DNA of 6,186 nucleotides from positions 1 through 6,186 of the forward strand of contig CAMMKL010000130.1 of NCBI GenBank assembly GCA_946497265.1, in the 5' to 3' direction. Positions 4,911-6,186 of the stretch are shown here, piece after piece. The DNA comes from an uncultured Clostridia bacterium (GTDB taxonomy: Bacteria; Bacillota; Clostridia; Oscillospirales; Acutalibacteraceae). A model generated the notes under the pieces. The model was not told the DNA's origin and ran no database searches. It was given only the letters and a program-made list of their open reading frames with translations. Within the stretch, counting starts at the first letter, position 1. The number at the start of each line of letters is the position of its first letter. Made by a program: the position numbers and the translations under genes.

Positions 4911-6186
4911 ATGAAAACACGAAAACGTTTTGTCAAAAAAGCTGTGTCGCTTCTTTTGTCGATCGTTATGCTGCTTACCATGCTGCCTGCAGCATATGCG
5001 GCCAACGAACCGGAAGAATTAACCTGGTGTGCCCAGTCGATGGGGACATCGGGCGATTTGACCCTACCGGAGGGGGCGGTTGTTCCCACGCCGGGCGGCA
5101 AAGGCTTTGTGGCGGATTACAAGGCGTTTTTTGACGCGGGCATTGCGTCTCCGGTGATTTACAGCCCGGACGCCCCTGCCTATGAAAACAGCATCCTGGA
5201 ATGCGATGTGACCGTTTCGGCGGAATACCAGAGCTTTTTCCGGGTCGCTTTTTTTACCCGTTTTGCAGATGGGGCGAATTTGGGAGGCATCGGGTATGAA
5301 TCCGCTTCCAACGTCATGTATTCTTATGTACAGAATGGTTCCGAAAAATGGCCGGGTATCTCCAACTTAAACGGAGCCAATCTTCTGGCCGGACAAACGT
5401 ACCATATTAAGCTGACGACTTTGGATGGTACCATTACCCTCTATGTGGATGGGCAGAAGGTGGCCGAGCAGGTCGGAATTGAAGCACTGCCCCAAGAGGG
5501 CCGTTACGGCTTCCGCATTTGGGGCGGCGAAAATGCTGCGTCGGCAGGTAAAACCGTAACGGTTGACAACATCTCCTTTACCGGTGTTGTGAAATCCTCG
5601 GTGGACAGCGAACGGATACAAATAGAAGAAGCCGATTGGGGACAATCCGACATCAGCATCCCAATTACGCTCGCAAAAGGCGATTCCATTGCTTCGATCC
5701 AAAACAGCGGCAATGCCCTTACGTCGGATACGGATTATTCCATTACGGCGGATAACATCCTCCTGAAAAAGGAGTACATTGCTCAGCAGCAAGATACCTT
5801 TACGCTGGATATACAGTTCGCGGGCGGAACTTCCGGCAGCGTTGTGGTATACCGGCACAAGGCGTTTGAAGCCGTTACCTATGTAGAGGATTTTTCCGAC
5901 GGGGATCTCTCCAACTGGGAGAACAAAACCGGTACCGGCACTTTTGTTTTGGAAGAAGGCGGGATGCGCGTTCAGGGAGAAACCCGCCTGCTGGATACCG
6001 CTTCCCCGCTGATGGAAAACGGTGAAATCGAAATAGTTCTAGAGGAAATGAACGACGACGGCGGGATCGGCTTTTTGTTCCGCGCGGCGGATGGAAACTG
6101 GCAGAATCTTTATAATTCCGAATCAGCCCGGTACCAATACCTGACCGGCATTTGGAATTACCGGAATCAGGGCGGCAACGCCTCCC
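4911..6186 (+). CDS. Large secreted modular protein, probable carbohydrate-active enzyme (N-terminal part, runs off the window)
   Basis: The frame stays open for 425 codons to the right edge with no stop. A classical signal peptide comes first: basic KTRKRFVKK, a hydrophobic core with LLLSIVMLLTML, and a signal peptidase I site at AYA|A after about residue 30. Residues about 36-227 look like a concanavalin A-like (LamG/DUF1080-type) beta-sandwich, with YENSILECDVTVS (91-103), AGQTYHIKL (160-168), TITLYVDGQKV (174-184) and a final VTVDNISFTG strand. Residues about 235-317 resemble a CBM_X2/Ig-like module (NALTSDTDYSI, then LLKKEYIA and FTLDIQFAGG). From about 322 a second beta-sandwich starts with YVEDFSDGDLSNWEN and is cut by the window end. 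Such modules usually flank glycoside hydrolase domains in extracellular or wall-attached enzymes, where they bind glycans. The catalytic domain, if any, is beyond the window, so the substrate is unknown. Codons are richer in G/C than the flanking gap. Confidence 0.85.
   Translation, partial: MKTRKRFVKKAVSLLLSIVMLLTMLPAAYAANEPEELTWCAQSMGTSGDLTLPEGAVVPTPGGKGFVADYKAFFDAGIASPVIYSPDAPAYENSILECDVTVSAEYQSFFRVAFFTRFADGANLGGIGYESASNVMYSYVQNGSEKWPGISNLNGANLLAGQTYHIKLTTLDGTITLYVDGQKVAEQVGIEALPQEGRYGFRIWGGENAASAGKTVTVDNISFTGVVKSSVDSERIQIEEADWGQSDISIPITLAKGDSIASIQNSGNALTSDTDYSITADNILLKKEYIAQQQDTFTLDIQFAGGTSGSVVVYRHKAFEAVTYVEDFSDGDLSNWENKTGTGTFVLEEGGMRVQGETRLLDTASPLMENGEIEIVLEEMNDDGGIGFLFRAADGNWQNLYNSESARYQYLTGIWNYRNQGGNAS

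Noticed and set aside
5367..5858. Minus-strand open frame of 163 codons at the right side
   Set aside because: It is a shadow of the plus-strand secreted protein, whose signal peptide, modules, promoter and ribosome binding site are all visible.

Overview
The window looks like chromosomal DNA from a low-to-moderate GC anaerobic Firmicute, most likely of class Clostridia. This is inferred from strong AGGAGG-type ribosome binding sites, sigmaA-like promoters, an oxygen-sensitive-lifestyle flavodiiron protein, an HTH-SdpI type membrane regulator and a large modular secreted protein with a Gram-positive-style signal peptide. No genus can be named from the sequence.

Layout: (1) Positions 1-826 hold the 3' part of a plus-strand HTH (XRE-type) regulator fused to an SdpI-like six-helix membrane region. 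Its HTH end is interrupted by stops and an apparent one-base deletion at the conserved Trp codon. (2) 1032-1883 (+) is a complete arginase/ureohydrolase-family enzyme with an extended -10 promoter and good RBS. (3) 2128-2652 (+) is a complete GrpB/UPF0157-family protein. (4) A perfect 20-bp hairpin at 2768-2817 separates it from (5) the convergent minus-strand gene 2846-4057, a full-length A-type flavodiiron protein with all seven iron ligands and a near-consensus promoter at 4086-4114. (6) 4058-4907 is an 850-base AT-rich gap with no convincing gene, between divergent transcription units. (7) From 4911 to the right edge, and continuing beyond it, an open frame encodes the N-terminal part of a large secreted multidomain protein: signal peptide, concanavalin-like beta-sandwich, X2/Ig-like module, then a second beta-sandwich. 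This probably belongs to an extracellular carbohydrate-active enzyme, but no catalytic domain is in view.

The genes do not form one operon. The spacers are about 200 to 850 bases, and the arginase-like, fprA-like and secreted-protein genes each have their own recognisable promoter. I see no shared pathway and no clear evidence of a wholly new system. The points most worth a second look are the broken HTH end of the SdpI-type regulator, the altered first metal-ligand motif of the arginase-like enzyme, the truncated modular secreted protein, and the unexplained AT-rich gap.
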